Part shown: positions 1-11,600 of the stretch, one piece after another
Layout of the letters: each line of letters begins with the position of its first letter
Position numbering within the stretch: the first letter of the stretch is position 1
Assembly (NCBI GenBank): GCA_903813345.2
Contig: CAIIXF020000007.1
Location: 15,980,714-16,044,713 of the forward strand
From: Owenia fusiformis
Taxonomy: Eukaryota; Annelida; Polychaeta; Sabellida; Oweniidae
Direction of reading: 5' to 3'
Length of the DNA stretch: 64,000 nt
Program-made: the position numbers and the translations under genes
Notes under the pieces: generated by a model
Databases searched by the model: none
Told to the model about the DNA's origin: nothing
What the model saw: the letters and a program-made list of their open reading frames with translations, nothing else

Positions 1-296
1 AACTCTCAGTCATAACATACCCTGTTGGGCAATATACAAGTTCTATGATTCTGGAGGCAAAACACTAAATCTAGGATTGCGGAGCTTTTTGGAAAAACAG
101 GGAAGACATGATGACATATGAACATGGTGTACTCAGGAAAAATAAATTTAGAAGCCATTTCAAAAACCATTGTGAGATTAATTCATTGATTGATATTGGA
201 ACAAACCCTGTCCTTTGTGAGATATTGCTATGATACTACATGCTTTCATATAAAATTAGATTTTAGAGGTTTTAGAGATTAGAGGTTCTTATATGA

Positions 297-414
297 GTAC
301 CTGTGCAAGATCTTCCATTCTTGATGAGCTTTGATAATTCTTCTTTATCAGGTAAGACGAGATAAAGAAACATTATCAAAGCGAGTCAAGAATGAACCAT
401 CTTGCACAGGTACG
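297..414. repeat. Foldback inverted repeat (about 118 bp)
   Basis: Arms TACCTGTGCAAGAT at 299-312 and ATCTTGCACAGGTA at 399-413 (imperfect further in: ATTCTTGA, TTTGATAAT, TTCTTTATC against GATAAAGAA, ATTATCAAA, TCAAGAAT). Nearly the whole segment can fold on itself. A small MITE or hairpin; no coding. Confidence 0.8.
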
Positions 415-524
415 AGTATAAGAAAGTTTTTCTCATATGACTCTGTATTATGCCATATTTTCACCTTTTTATAATAAAACTGAGTGAAAAATAGCTAGAA
501 ATTAATGGAACTTCATTTTTCAAT

Positions 525-605
525 TGTTATGACGTCATAACAATATTGTAGAAAATACATGGATACGCGTGGCAACAAAGCTATACATTGTTATGACGTC
601 ACAGC
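525..605. repeat. Two direct repeats each carrying a palindromic CRE (TGACGTCA)
   Basis: TGACGTCA occurs at 530-537 and 594-601, 64 bases apart, each in a similar context (TTGTTATGACGTCA, then TGTAGAAAATACATGGATACGC or TGTAGAATGAGCATGGATACGC). The octamer is a CREB/ATF site, but here it may simply be part of a duplicated repeat. Confidence 0.6.
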
Positions 606-1429
606 TAAGTTTTGTAGAATGAGCATGGATACGCATAGCAACGATGTACTCGTTGCCATGTTGTTGATGTTTATAAACCAGTGATGTCACAAGTAAATAT
701 CATCTTGCACGTGTGACGTTTTAGGATGGAAGATGGCAATATCTTGCATAGGGAAAAGATGGCTGTATCTTTGTTAGTCATATGAGAAAATCTAAAGTAG
801 TATTTTGAAAAGTATACTAATAGAAGTGACTGGGATATCTCTGATCTCACATGGAGGAGGAGTATAGTCGCAATACCGTGAAAAATCCGGGGTCTAGAAA
901 TTTCCTGGTGAGAACCCTGCAGACATGAACTACACTAAATGTGGAGATCAATGAAGGTAATTGTTTATTATATTTCAGTCATTAACTGTAAAACTAAAGA
1001 ACAAGAAAATACATAGGGCAATAACATAGTGGAGGCCTTATAGTGGAGATTATTGTGACTTAATGCTATTTTTTATTTAAAATCTAAGAGGATGAATTTG
1101 AACTTCTCAATTTGCAAAATAACCAAATTTTGGCAATTCTCTAAGATCTCAACAAGGTCCACAATGGGTCAATACAACCTACTTAACATTTGTCTTGACA
1201 TTTGTTTTGTTCATGGTATGGGAAAAGTAGTGCTTAAAACACTAGTTTGCTACTTTGTAGATGTATGGCACATATATGTGTACATGTATTGACAATTAAT
1301 GATTGGTAAGAGCTAGTAGGAATGTCAGGGACCACTGACAGATTTTTATTTTGAACCAAAAAATTGAATTATATTTTTGGCGGTCTCAGTAAATCAATGG
1401 GATAATCAGGTCCTACGTGCTTTTTACAG

Positions 1430-2005
1430 ACCCAAAAATCAATGCTTATCCCGTTCCCGGACTATAGTCCTGCACTGATCGCATTCATTTGCCTGTACGA
1501 TTACAACTTGGGAGAATTATCTACGCCCCTTACACTTAAGATACCTACCTCAATGCATTATAGAACTCAAGATGTAACTTCTAATATATTGGAACCGCCG
1601 ATTGTCTGGGTATATCGGCAGAACGGGAACATTTTCTCTTTTTCATCGAGAGAGATTCCATCACTTTTCAAAATGGCGGTTGGATTTAAAAGGGGAATCC
1701 CCCGTTTGGCTGTCCCGGATGTAGCCCGGAAGTACCAATATGGAGGAATTTGACGGTTGAAATAAGTTAAATGTTACACGCAAATATTGCGATCAAAAAC
1801 GAAAATGTCTTCGTTCTGCCGATAAACCCAGACAATTGTGGATTCAACTACACGAAAAGAATGCTAAATTACCAAGGAATCTATTGAAGTAGGTATCTGA
1901 AGTGTAAGATCAGTAAAAAATTCTCCCATGTTGTAATCGCACAGGCAAAAGATTGAGATGTTCACAGGACCATAGTCCGGGAAAGGGATAAATCAATGCT
2001 TGCTT
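1430..2005. repeat. Long inverted repeat element (arms about 200 bp, spacer about 165 bp)
   Basis: Left arm about 1430-1640 includes CCGGACTATAGTCCTG, CGATTACAACTTGGGAGAAT and GTCTGGGTATATCGGCAGAA. Right arm about 1805-2005 contains the reverse complements (TTCTGCCGATAAACCCAGAC, ATTCTCCCATGTTGTAATCG, CCATAGTCCGG). Both ends carry ATCAATGCTT-type termini. A non-autonomous foldback element; the open frame inside is not a gene. Confidence 0.82.
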
Positions 2006-3794
2006 ATAAATGTAGCAAAATCTTTTTTCGTTCGTGGGATATTTTTCTCACCATATAAACGAACGGGAAGTTTTTGAATAGTAGATATGATCTGAATGGA
2101 TGCGAGGATTCAATGGGCTGGGATTTGAGAAATTATGATTTGAACTTTGTTAATCTTAAATGTATTTCAATTGGTAAAAAAGTAGGTTGCTTTCTACCAA
2201 TAGCTTGCACCCTGAAGAGGTCGTCCAAAAGTCTCCAACTCGGTTACAAACTAGAAATCAATGGGTTTATAAAATTATCAGGATATTATAGGAAGCAATA
2301 TCGATATCTTTTTATGGAAACTGTTCAAGGAACGAGGAAGACATCGTGCTTTACTTCATGGTTGAACAACAACAAATCGGGACGGTGTACTTCCGCTGGA
2401 ATTTATTTTAAAAAATACTAGAAAACATGAAAGGACACTCACCTGTGCGTAAAAGGGTGATTAATAACCATACTACGATGTGACATCCGGTTCGCCTCAT
2501 CATTCTTTAATCCTTTGGGTGACAAATTTACCCCATTTCAACTTATTTCGTAAATTTTCAACTAATTTGTAAAACTTTTAACTTTGGCAGCCATTGCTGT
2601 TTGAAATAGTTCATTGAATATCCCTACGCTAATTGATTTGCCATGATCCTTGTGAGCAAGCTCATGGGCGAATGATTTGAGTGATATTGTTGCACTAAAT
2701 AATGAAAGTTGCAATTAATAATGAATTCAATTTATAGGCTTATGTCTTAAAATTGAAAAGATATACTGCACTTGTGTAGTTTTTACGAATTTGAAAATCG
2801 AGGTAAGGAGTATATTATCAAGCGGATGTATGATTTGTTCTTACTGTAATTTTCCCCAGTACTTCTCAGTACAATAATACTACACGGATTAATAATTAAC
2901 CAGATAGTCTATTTCGGTTCGATCTCTGTCAAATCATTAACTAAATCATGTTAGAAGTAGTAAACTTGACCTTGAAAATACAAAACATAGTACATAAATT
3001 TTCAGATCTAATAATATTGGGTTCAATGAGTGCTGTTCAATAAACACCTACAGTAAAATTTTAAATGTTTGTAACTATTTTGAATTCAAAAATAAGCAAT
3101 CAAATGACTAAATAATTAAAAAATAGAATTATTGGGCATTGTTTTGAATTTTAAAAATGTTGGACTCAACATTTTTTCGTATCCGACCCTCTGAATTTTT
3201 GGGGTCGCCTATGGTTTAGCATGGTCAAATTTTATGTGTGGGCAGGGGTTCGTTCGACCCCCCCCCCCTTTACCAAAAGCTGCATTCGGGCATGTTGCTC
3301 ATATTGCATGTAAAATATTAATACAACTAACTTTTTTTGTACGTTTATATTTCACATCATTTTAAAGTCATTTGGTATCCTCCAACACATGCTTAATAAA
3401 GTTTTACAAAGAATTGAAATAATTCAAACTGAATAAAATAACGATGATCTAAACGCCTCTATAGGTACTTTCATTTCTCAAAATAATAATCTAAAAATAT
3501 TTTTTCCCAAAGATTATATTTTAATGTTCAGAGGATACAAAATATTGGACAGCCTAATCTCGACAACTTGAATTTTTTTTTTTTTTTTTTTTATTTCAAA
3601 GAATAAGCATGTTAAAGCAATTGCAAGCCGTCTGGTTAACAAAAAATAACACATTGCCTGTTCATGAAATCAACATATATGTCGCAGTCTCTACTCCAAC
3701 AACTGATTTTCAAAATATCAATTATTGTAAATTGGCCTATCTAGTCTATTAAGTGCATTACTTAATCTTATTTAAAACATTTTTTAGTACTGAG
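2006..3794. other. Non-coding, AT-rich; no feature supported
   Basis: No convincing reading frame, splice pattern or repeat structure seen, apart from a run of 20 T near 3573 and a short C run near 3259. Confidence 0.5.
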
Positions 3795-3817
3795 AATTCC
3801 GAAACGCGACCGGGGTC

Positions 3818-3834
3818 GTGGGTTCAATCCCCAC
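3818..3834 (+). repeat. tRNA-like T-arm, probable SINE remnant
   Basis: GTGGGTTCAATCCCCAC forms a 5-bp stem around TTCAATC, like a tRNA T-arm and RNA polymerase III box B. I see no matching box A, D-arm or acceptor stem upstream, so it is not a tRNA gene. Confidence 0.35.
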
Positions 3835-3994
3835 TAGGATGGACTGACTTTTTAACAACCTTTAGCACAGGATTTCATTTTGAGCTTGTTTAAACATTTT
3901 TTAAGAATTCCAAACAAACTATGATTTCAAACTTTGTTAAAAGTCAAATGTCCATATGGATAAAAAGTGTCAAACTAAAGATCTATATGTTAAA

Positions 3995-4354
3995 GGCAGA
4001 ATCAGATCTATGGGGGTGACAAAATTACAAGCAACGTGTACAATTGACCTACCAATATATTCCTTACAATCTCAAATACAATATCTCCCAAAAGATTCAC
4101 GATATGCTAGTGGTGAAGTTATGAGGGATTCAAAGTGCAAAAATGGGTGAAAAATGTTTAAATTCTCCCAAATAATAAGAATGGTAACCATTCTTATAGA
4201 AAAGTATTACATTATCGTAAAAATCTCGAGTTTTCCTGAAATAAAGTGTGCACTTTGGGTATTTTTGGAATAGACATGAAAAGGAATGACATGAGCCAGA
4301 AATATTCTAAAATTGAAACGATTTTTGTTCTGCTCGCTAGATCTGATTCTCTCT
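3995..4354 (+). mobile_element. MITE-like dispersed repeat, copy 1
   Basis: Ends in inverted sequences (GAATCAGATCTA at left, TAGATCTGATTC at right). A second copy lies at 24945-25284 in the same orientation. Shared blocks include ATTCCTTACAATCTCAA, AATTCTCCCAAAT and CTCGCTAGATC. Confidence 0.7.
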
Positions 4355-5111
4355 TTAATATTGGAATTGCCACATAAAATGTAAAAAATGAAAAAAGTGT
4401 AAAAAATGTTAGTTGATCATTTTCTCCACAGTAACATTAAAACGCTGTGATATTAAGCAAATATTTCATAGTATGGAGGGCAATACCTTGAAAGTGTAAC
4501 AAGTATTGCCCGAACACTCTCTAGGATCAATTTTCATTTCAAAGAAATATAGTATTTGTTTCAGCCAATGAAAATTAATTCTAATCAATAAATATATCAT
4601 AAACCCATCAGTTCAAATAATTACTTACAAGTATTACTGTATAGACCTAGTGCAACTTTAATTTCGTCCAGTGGAGTTGTCAGAATTCCCAGGCGGGTAA
4701 TAAGCCGGGCAATACGTCTTTTATAATCCAATAATTGAGGGAGTTGTGAAATACGACATGGCATTTTTGATCACATGGTACTGAATCAGCCAATCAAATC
4801 ACACGATTTCTAGCAATAATATAATAAAGACATTAACTTCTCATGTGCGACACAGCCTGGTTGCTAGGAAAAATGCTATGCGTTGTAACAACTGTTCTTT
4901 ACTATATATGTTGCCAGGTTATTTGGTAATATATTTGAAAAAAGTGGACGTCCCATTTTTAGCCATCCTTATGTATCCGGGCATTCCTGCATCTTTTTGA
5001 AATATTGCACATTCACTATCTCGTGAATCTATAGTCTTTGTTGCCCCTTTAAATAGTTTGTCGTAGTGAAGCTACTACAATACTAAATGACAACAAGACA
5101 CACAGTGATAA

Positions 5112-6111
5112 ATATCGCACTTTGAAGAGCAAACTGGCCACCATGCAATTTACCCAGCATGGCCAAAACCTAATCAGACCTTGGCACTAGTCTGCTCTTG
5201 CATCTGTAAACATTTCAAGTTGACAAGGTTAGCGGTTTTCCTGCAATTTTGATGACAAGAATTTATTTGTAGTCTTGAACTTTGGGAAAATTTAGATAAC
5301 ATTGTTTGTGACCTAATTTGATGACCTTCGACCTTGAAAATTTCACTTTTTCAGACCTCAGTAGGTCTTTTGTAATTAAGCTGACCTAAATTTAAAACCA
5401 AAATATCAATTTAGAAAATCAAATTTTTGACCTTTTCAAGGTCACTGAAGGTGAATGAAAGGTCAAATCTGTGACCTAGTTTAATGACCTTGACCTTCGA
5501 CCTTGAAAATTTCACTTTTTCAGACCTCAGTAGGTGTTTTGTAATTAAACTGACCTAAATTTAAATCCAAAATATCAATTTAGAAAATCAACTTTTTTGA
5601 CCTTTTCAAGGTCACTGAAGGTGAACGAAAGGTCAAATCTGAAATCTAAGGTCAGATTTGAACTTCTGAGAACTTGTAGATGTTTTAAAAAAAAAATTGG
5701 TCAATTTGGAGCAAGTTGAAAAATTCAAAATGGCCGCCAAATTGAAAAATTCAAAATGGCCACCATGTAATTCAGCCAGCATACCCAAACCTAATCAGAT
5801 CTTGGCAATAGTCTGCTCTTGCATCTGTAAAATTTTTAAGTTGAACGGATAAGTGGTTTTCCTGGAATTTTGATGACAAGATTTGTTGAAAAATTCAAAA
5901 TGGCCGCCATGTAGTTTACCCAGCATGCCCTTAACCTAATCAGATCTTGGTACTAGTCTGCTCTTGCATCTGTAAACATTTCAAGTTGAACAGGTAAGCA
6001 GTTATCTTGGAAATTTGATGACAAGATTTGGTTTATGTGCCGCCCACCCGCACGCCCGCCCGCCCAACAGCACAAGACGACGACAATATAGCACTTTTTC
6101 AAAGTGCGATA
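5112..6111. mobile_element. 1-kb non-autonomous element with TIRs and internal tandem repeats
   Basis: Terminal inverted repeats TATCGCACTTTGAA (5113-5126) and TTCAAAGTGCGATA (6098-6111). Inside are two copies of a roughly 165-bp unit rich in GACCTTGACCTTCGACCTTG, and three copies of a unit with AAAATGGCCGCCATG, CCCAGCATG and CTAATCAGATCTTGG. A GC-rich CGCCCGCC tract lies near the right end. No protein frame. The same kind of unit makes up the satellite at 63150-63960. Confidence 0.75.
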
Positions 6112-7464
6112 AAAAGGTAGCAATCCCAATGGGGTCACACAGCATGTAAAAACCTTAGCAGGATAGCGTTCATAGATTAATTTGCATTCTTTCATTTCAG
6201 AAATATTTAGATGAGAGCAATTCCTTCTTCATCCTTCCCCAAAAGGCTTCATTGCTATTGTTTATGGTAAAAAGTGAAATACCCTTCAAGGGACTTTTCA
6301 TTCAAGATACTTTCAAGTACTTTAGAGACAGAAATTAGAGATTGAAATGCTTACTTCATGTACCTGGGCAGTAGAAGTAATCTTCCATTCTCTAATATGT
6401 CATGTGTGTAAGATGTGTGCTTTGGTCGGAAAATGACTCCTATCTTGGTGGAATTCATTCCAAACAAAATGAAAACATTTGTTTAGTCTTTTTGTTTTTC
6501 TTCATTGGACCACAATGCATTTTTTCGAATTCTTTATGTTTGTATTTTGTTACTTTCAACGGATTTAAAATATATGATTGTACGTCTGTGGAGCTCCAAG
6601 TATTCTGAGCTACCCAAGTATTCCGACTCTTGCCTGAAGTATTCTGACTTAACCGAAGTATTCTTGGTTTAATCATTTCATCAAATACAATTTTTGCCAC
6701 CCTCTAATTTCAATCTTAGATTGGAATACTTGGGTTGTCAGAATAGTTGGGCAGGAGTCGGAACGCACTTGGGTAGCCCAGAACAGTTGGGCTTCCACAT
6801 CCGCCCCTTTCTCCGAGAGTTTTCCAACGCATTGCCATTGTTCGTCCATTGTTCGTGAAATTTGTAATAATAACGAATAAGTTAATTCACACCAGTTTAC
6901 CCCTTTCCTCACAAATTCCTCGTCTGAACTGAGTATTAATTCCGGTCGATAGAACTGAAGGATTTCTGTTGAGACAATGAACAATGTTTAGTGATTACGT
7001 TGAAATTCAAATCACAAAGGACGGGGTGCAATAAGGGGCAAATACCACCATGGTCCGGATTAATTATTTTAGTTGTAAAAGGAAGAAATTACAATGTCAC
7101 AATACATTGTAATTTATTTTTTAGTAACTACGACCTAGTAAATCAAGCAGCTTTTCAATTAAAAACACCCAGTGATAATACATTTTTGAATATAACTTAT
7201 ATTTTCATTTATTGTCCGATTATGAACGCGATTGGTATCAAATTACACGTGACAACCTATCCTTTCAAGGGAAACCAAATCAATTTTCGTCAAAAATATA
7301 GCCAGTGTTTCACTAGCCGGACGCACCTTTCAATGTTTACTTTTAAAAAGCTTCAAATTTTAATGATTCTACCATATTAACGATTTTTGTCCCACTACTA
7401 TTGCTTTCTTTTTTATTCATCAGACTATTTTACATATGTCGTTATGCTTCAAATTGACTTGGAA
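6112..7464. other. Non-coding; no gene supported
   Basis: Several open frames of 60-130 codons exist on both strands here but overlap each other, lack splice context, have no recognisable domain and match the AT-rich background. Confidence 0.5.
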
Positions 7465-7760
7465 CAAATTATACGATTAATAGCGGGCAAATTTCTTCAA
7501 CAGTATTGGGTGTCAAGTCGAGTTTTAAGGATCGCAATGGAGCAACTTTATCATTATCATTATTGACCACAATTATACGAATATTTGCGGGAAATTCTTC
7601 AACAGTATTGGAGTTATATAAGTTTTAAGGATCGTAATGGAGCACCTTTACCATTATTGAGGTCAAACGAATATCATTACCGAGGTCAAATGATACAAAT
7701 TTTAGAGGGCAATTCTTCAACAGTATTGGTGACATCAGGGAAGTTCATAATTATTGAGAA
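7465..7760 (+). repeat. Degenerate tandem repeat, about 2.5 copies of about 105-120 bp
   Basis: TTCTTCAACAGTATTGG recurs three times (near 7492, 7594 and 7714), each followed by a similar stretch with AGTTTTAAGGATCG and AATGGAGCA in the first two. The frame open across it is a by-product of the repeat. Confidence 0.7.
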
Positions 7761-8365
7761 AATGTTGGTCAAGCTATCTAATAAGTCAGTGCAACAGAAT
7801 GTTTTCCATAAGACTTATGGACTACACTACAGTATTGTTGTATCCCATAATTTGAACTCAATATTATTTTTTAGCTGTCAAGTATTATCATTTCACCAGA
7901 AAATGAACACAATAGCCTATATCTAAATCAAGTTTTTATTTTGAATACGAAATTAAAGATTTAAAGATTTTATAAAAAGAAATATATTTTCTAAATAAAT
8001 CTTACAAAAAATAAAAAGTGAAAATTATTATGCATTCACATTTAAATAAAATATCACAAATAATTTTACCTTAAAATATATTGGTCAATGATCAACGTGA
8101 TAAAGGATATCTTTGGCATTGTAGTAAATAGAGTTGAATAAATACAAACTTTCAAATGAATACATTTAAAATTCAATTTCTGAATTAGAAGATAACAACC
8201 TTATATTTACAAAATATCTTCTGTCTATCATTCAATATCAATACTCCAAAGAATTATTATGTAGTCTACGAAATAGTCTTTAAAGATTATGCAGCATTTT
8301 CTTAGATGATCTTTACAAATACGATTAAAATTACAAATGTAAATCATGAAACCATTGAGTATGGT
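7761..8365 (-). other. AT-rich 3' flank of receptor copy A
   Basis: No coding signal. TTTATT at 7935-7940 (AATAAA on the minus strand) is one possible polyadenylation signal for the type-3 tail transcript; others occur nearby. Confidence 0.4.
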
Positions 8366-8613
8366 TTACAAGTCCTCGATATTTTCTTTTCCTTCTGGGT
8401 GATCATCATACAAGGTGCTTATGGGCGCCATCTTGTTGAACGCTTTTCCAGAGTTTATAGCCGGTAAAGGTGCCAGTGTTTTAAAGACGTCATTTGGTAC
8501 ACGTTTAATGGTCGTCTCTCCAACAAAGGGCATGACAGGCGTCTCAGATCTATCGGGGTCTTGAGATATTATGTTGATATCTGCGGCACTTGGACAAGGG
8601 GTAACTATTGCCT
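8366..8613 (-). CDS. Copy A alternative terminal exon, tail type 3
   Basis: Acceptor TATTTAG then an exon in the same phase as the other tails (A|AG gives K). It encodes 82 residues from the split lysine to a TAA stop. Visible blocks are PSAADI, DRSETPVMPF, FKTLAPLPAINSG and the terminal MAPISTLYDDHPEGKENIEDL-type acidic end. The matching exon in copy B is 21555-21811, which shares RSETPVMPF and LPAIN. It is cytoplasmic. The last residues fit a class III PDZ-ligand pattern ([DE]-x-hydrophobic), but that is only an inference. Confidence 0.82.
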
Positions 8614-11600
8614 CTAAATAGTTAGAATATCAATGTTAGAGCTAATATTATTGTTATCATATATTATAAGATTTTCTTGCAAACAGTGAAGTTGTCAAGT
8701 GACAAATCAACCCCAACTGAAAAATGAAAGTTAGTAATCAAACATCAAAACATTCAAGGATGTTAATGTCAATATGCAAACAATAACAAACACACATGAA
8801 TTTTGTTAATTTGATTATAATGAGTTTAGGGTTTGTTAATTGTAAAACAATATTAGTTAGTGTAGTATGGTATTGTGCAGTTGGCAGCCATTGGCCCAAG
8901 TCGGGAAGTGCAGTGTGTTATTATAGTGATCTATTTAAAGCTAGAATCAGAGACAGAGATTAACAACAATTACGATAATCCACCAAATGTATCATGTCCT
9001 TTACCAACCATGTAAAATATTTTTAAAAGATCAATGAAATATTATGACAAGCATTTTTAAATCGATGACCTCCCTTTTTTGGAAAATATATGGTTTCAAC
9101 TCAAAAGATTAATAGTTGTTAGCTACACGTATCTCTGATTTTCACTTCAGTCATCAAGTTTCAGGTGGACATTTTGGGAACCCCCTCTTCTTGATTTCGA
9201 ATTTCTGGTAAACCATGGACATTTTAAGGCAATTCAAAATCGAGAGGTTAGTACAGAGTGCTATAGTGAGATAAAACAAAATTAGGCATTAATGAAGCAA
9301 GTACAATATTATTAACAGAGTTAAAGGTCAATGTTGAGATCTTCATCTTTATGGTCATAAAGGGTGTTCAGTGCACCCATTCCCGTGAAGGCTTTCTGTC
9401 TAGGAGCAAGCACTGGGCCTAATTTCCTATTAGCTTTCTTCCACTTTGAGTCATTTGCCACATCTGAAGCTGTGATTTGTTCCAAATCTTGCTGGTTAAT
9501 GACACTATCTCTTGGCATGTACCAGGGTCTGGACATGCCATCTGACCCCACGTTGCCTGAGCTGGAGGGTCTGGGAGTAACGGGAGGGGTAGGATATGTT
9601 GGAGAGCTACGGTTGTTCTTCAGATGCTTGAGATCATCCATGCTCTCAGGTGAGATTCTACCTGTACTGCCAAATTCTGGCAAAGCAAGAAAAAATATGG
9701 ATTAAGATAATTAATATGGAGTGCAACACATATGTATATACATGTATGTTACGTCTGGTTAATTGCTTAAAACACCATACATGTACTTACATCATAAGCA
9801 TAAACATTTGAAATTATTGGAGACAGAAAAATGATCATTGTATAGGCCATACAGATTTTGACTGTTAATTGTCAAACACTTCTATAATACATTAAATCTA
9901 TAGTAACAACTACAGGAATGACAACAGACAAAATGCAATATGCCGCATATTTATTCATAAATGGTACTTCCTCACTCTGCACAAAATGTTAAGAGCTTAT
10001 TTAATAAATATCTTGAATCCTGTGTACAACTACCATTTTGATGAAACAATTTTTAACCAATTATCTAAGAAGTTGATAATTTGTCAAAAGTCCAGTGTAC
10101 TTACTAGATTTCTTTCCTTTCATCATAATAACAATGATAATGATGATCACAATGGCAACCACGGCAACAGATCCTGCAGCTGCAGCTATGATGATAACCA
10201 TGTTACTGTTTGGTGCATCCTGTAGATAAATTGTTATACGATTACTGGTAAACAATTGTTATCCAATTACATTTAACTCTTTTCTTAGCTTTTTCATTTC
10301 TCAGTTTAAAATTATCTTATGGCTTCATCTTTTTTATAAAATTACATTGCTAGTTTACTTACAATGGGCCCAGCTTCCCCAAGGTATTCATCACCATCAA
10401 CTGTCATCTCCTTACGTGCCACAATATCTGAACCATCAAAGGACAGCACTAGGTCTTTAGATATCTCATCATATATATCACTAAGGACACTGTCCACGTC
10501 AGGACCGTAGCCATTCACAGAGAATGCCAGAATGATGCTGCCTAATAATTATAGTAAAACACAAGTGATTACTAACTGAAGAAGATCTAATTAATTGTTT
10601 GATAAACTAACATATATTAAAACTGGACAAATCATAAGCCACTGCATCACAAAAGCTTCATATTCCAGGACAGAATTTTATAGAAATTTTAAAACTAGTA
10701 TATCTTTAACTTGAGACCTACCTTTAGTCACAGCCCAGCTACCCAGTGTAGCATTGGTGTAGTACTTCGGCACAAAATAGTTATACATATTAGCAATAAA
10801 CATGCTCTCTTTGTTGAGGACAATAGCATCATAATCGGCATCAAAGAACAACTGGACGGCCTTGGTGGTGTCAACAGTGACAGGAGTATAGCTACTGGGC
10901 ATGATGTCCATAGCTGCACTGGTCACAACAAAATCATAATCTGCAGGGTTGGAGGTGACATGAACATCAATAAGAACTCTCATTGGTGAGGTAGGGGCCA
11001 TGCTAAGGCTGAACTGTCCTGATCCTGTACTTGGGTCAATAGTGACTGTATCAACACCAGAGAGGACACCGACATTGCTGGTTAAGCTGTTGAGACTAGC
11101 ACTGGCACTCCAGGTGTGACCCTGTTAACAATAATGAGCATGACAATATGTACTTTGAAAAATGACAAAATATGTTAGTAAGATTGAAGATGTACTTTTT
11201 TTTTCTTTTAAAGCTTACACAACGTTGGTGGCAGAAATTTCGGTGATAAATGGTATAATATTTGGAAAATTATTATGTAAGATTATTCAGACACATGTAG
11301 AAACAACACAAGTACCATACATTTCTGTCAGTATGGAATATCAACATCCAAATGAACCAAATAAGACGTAGTAGTATTTACCCTCCATGCGATGTCTTCA
11401 TGTTTCAGCTTAGTGACACCATGGATTATCTCAACACTGAGCCCCATATCTCCTCCAGCGGACAACATTGATCCACTGCATGCTACATTGGCACTGAGGG
11501 GAGTGATTGGGACAGAAAATGCAGAAGTGGTCATGTTAAACCCTGTCCCCTCAGCTGGGTTCGTCACAGCAAATAATATCTGATACCCAGACCCTCCATG

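Noticed and set aside
1442-1753. 103-codon frame
   Set aside because: Lies in the arm and spacer of the foldback repeat; no domain.
3796-3840. tRNA gene
   Set aside because: Only a T-arm-like hairpin is present; no D-arm, anticodon arm or acceptor stem.
6402-7380. Cluster of frames of 68-129 codons on both strands
   Set aside because: They overlap each other, are AT-rich, have no known motif and no splice context.
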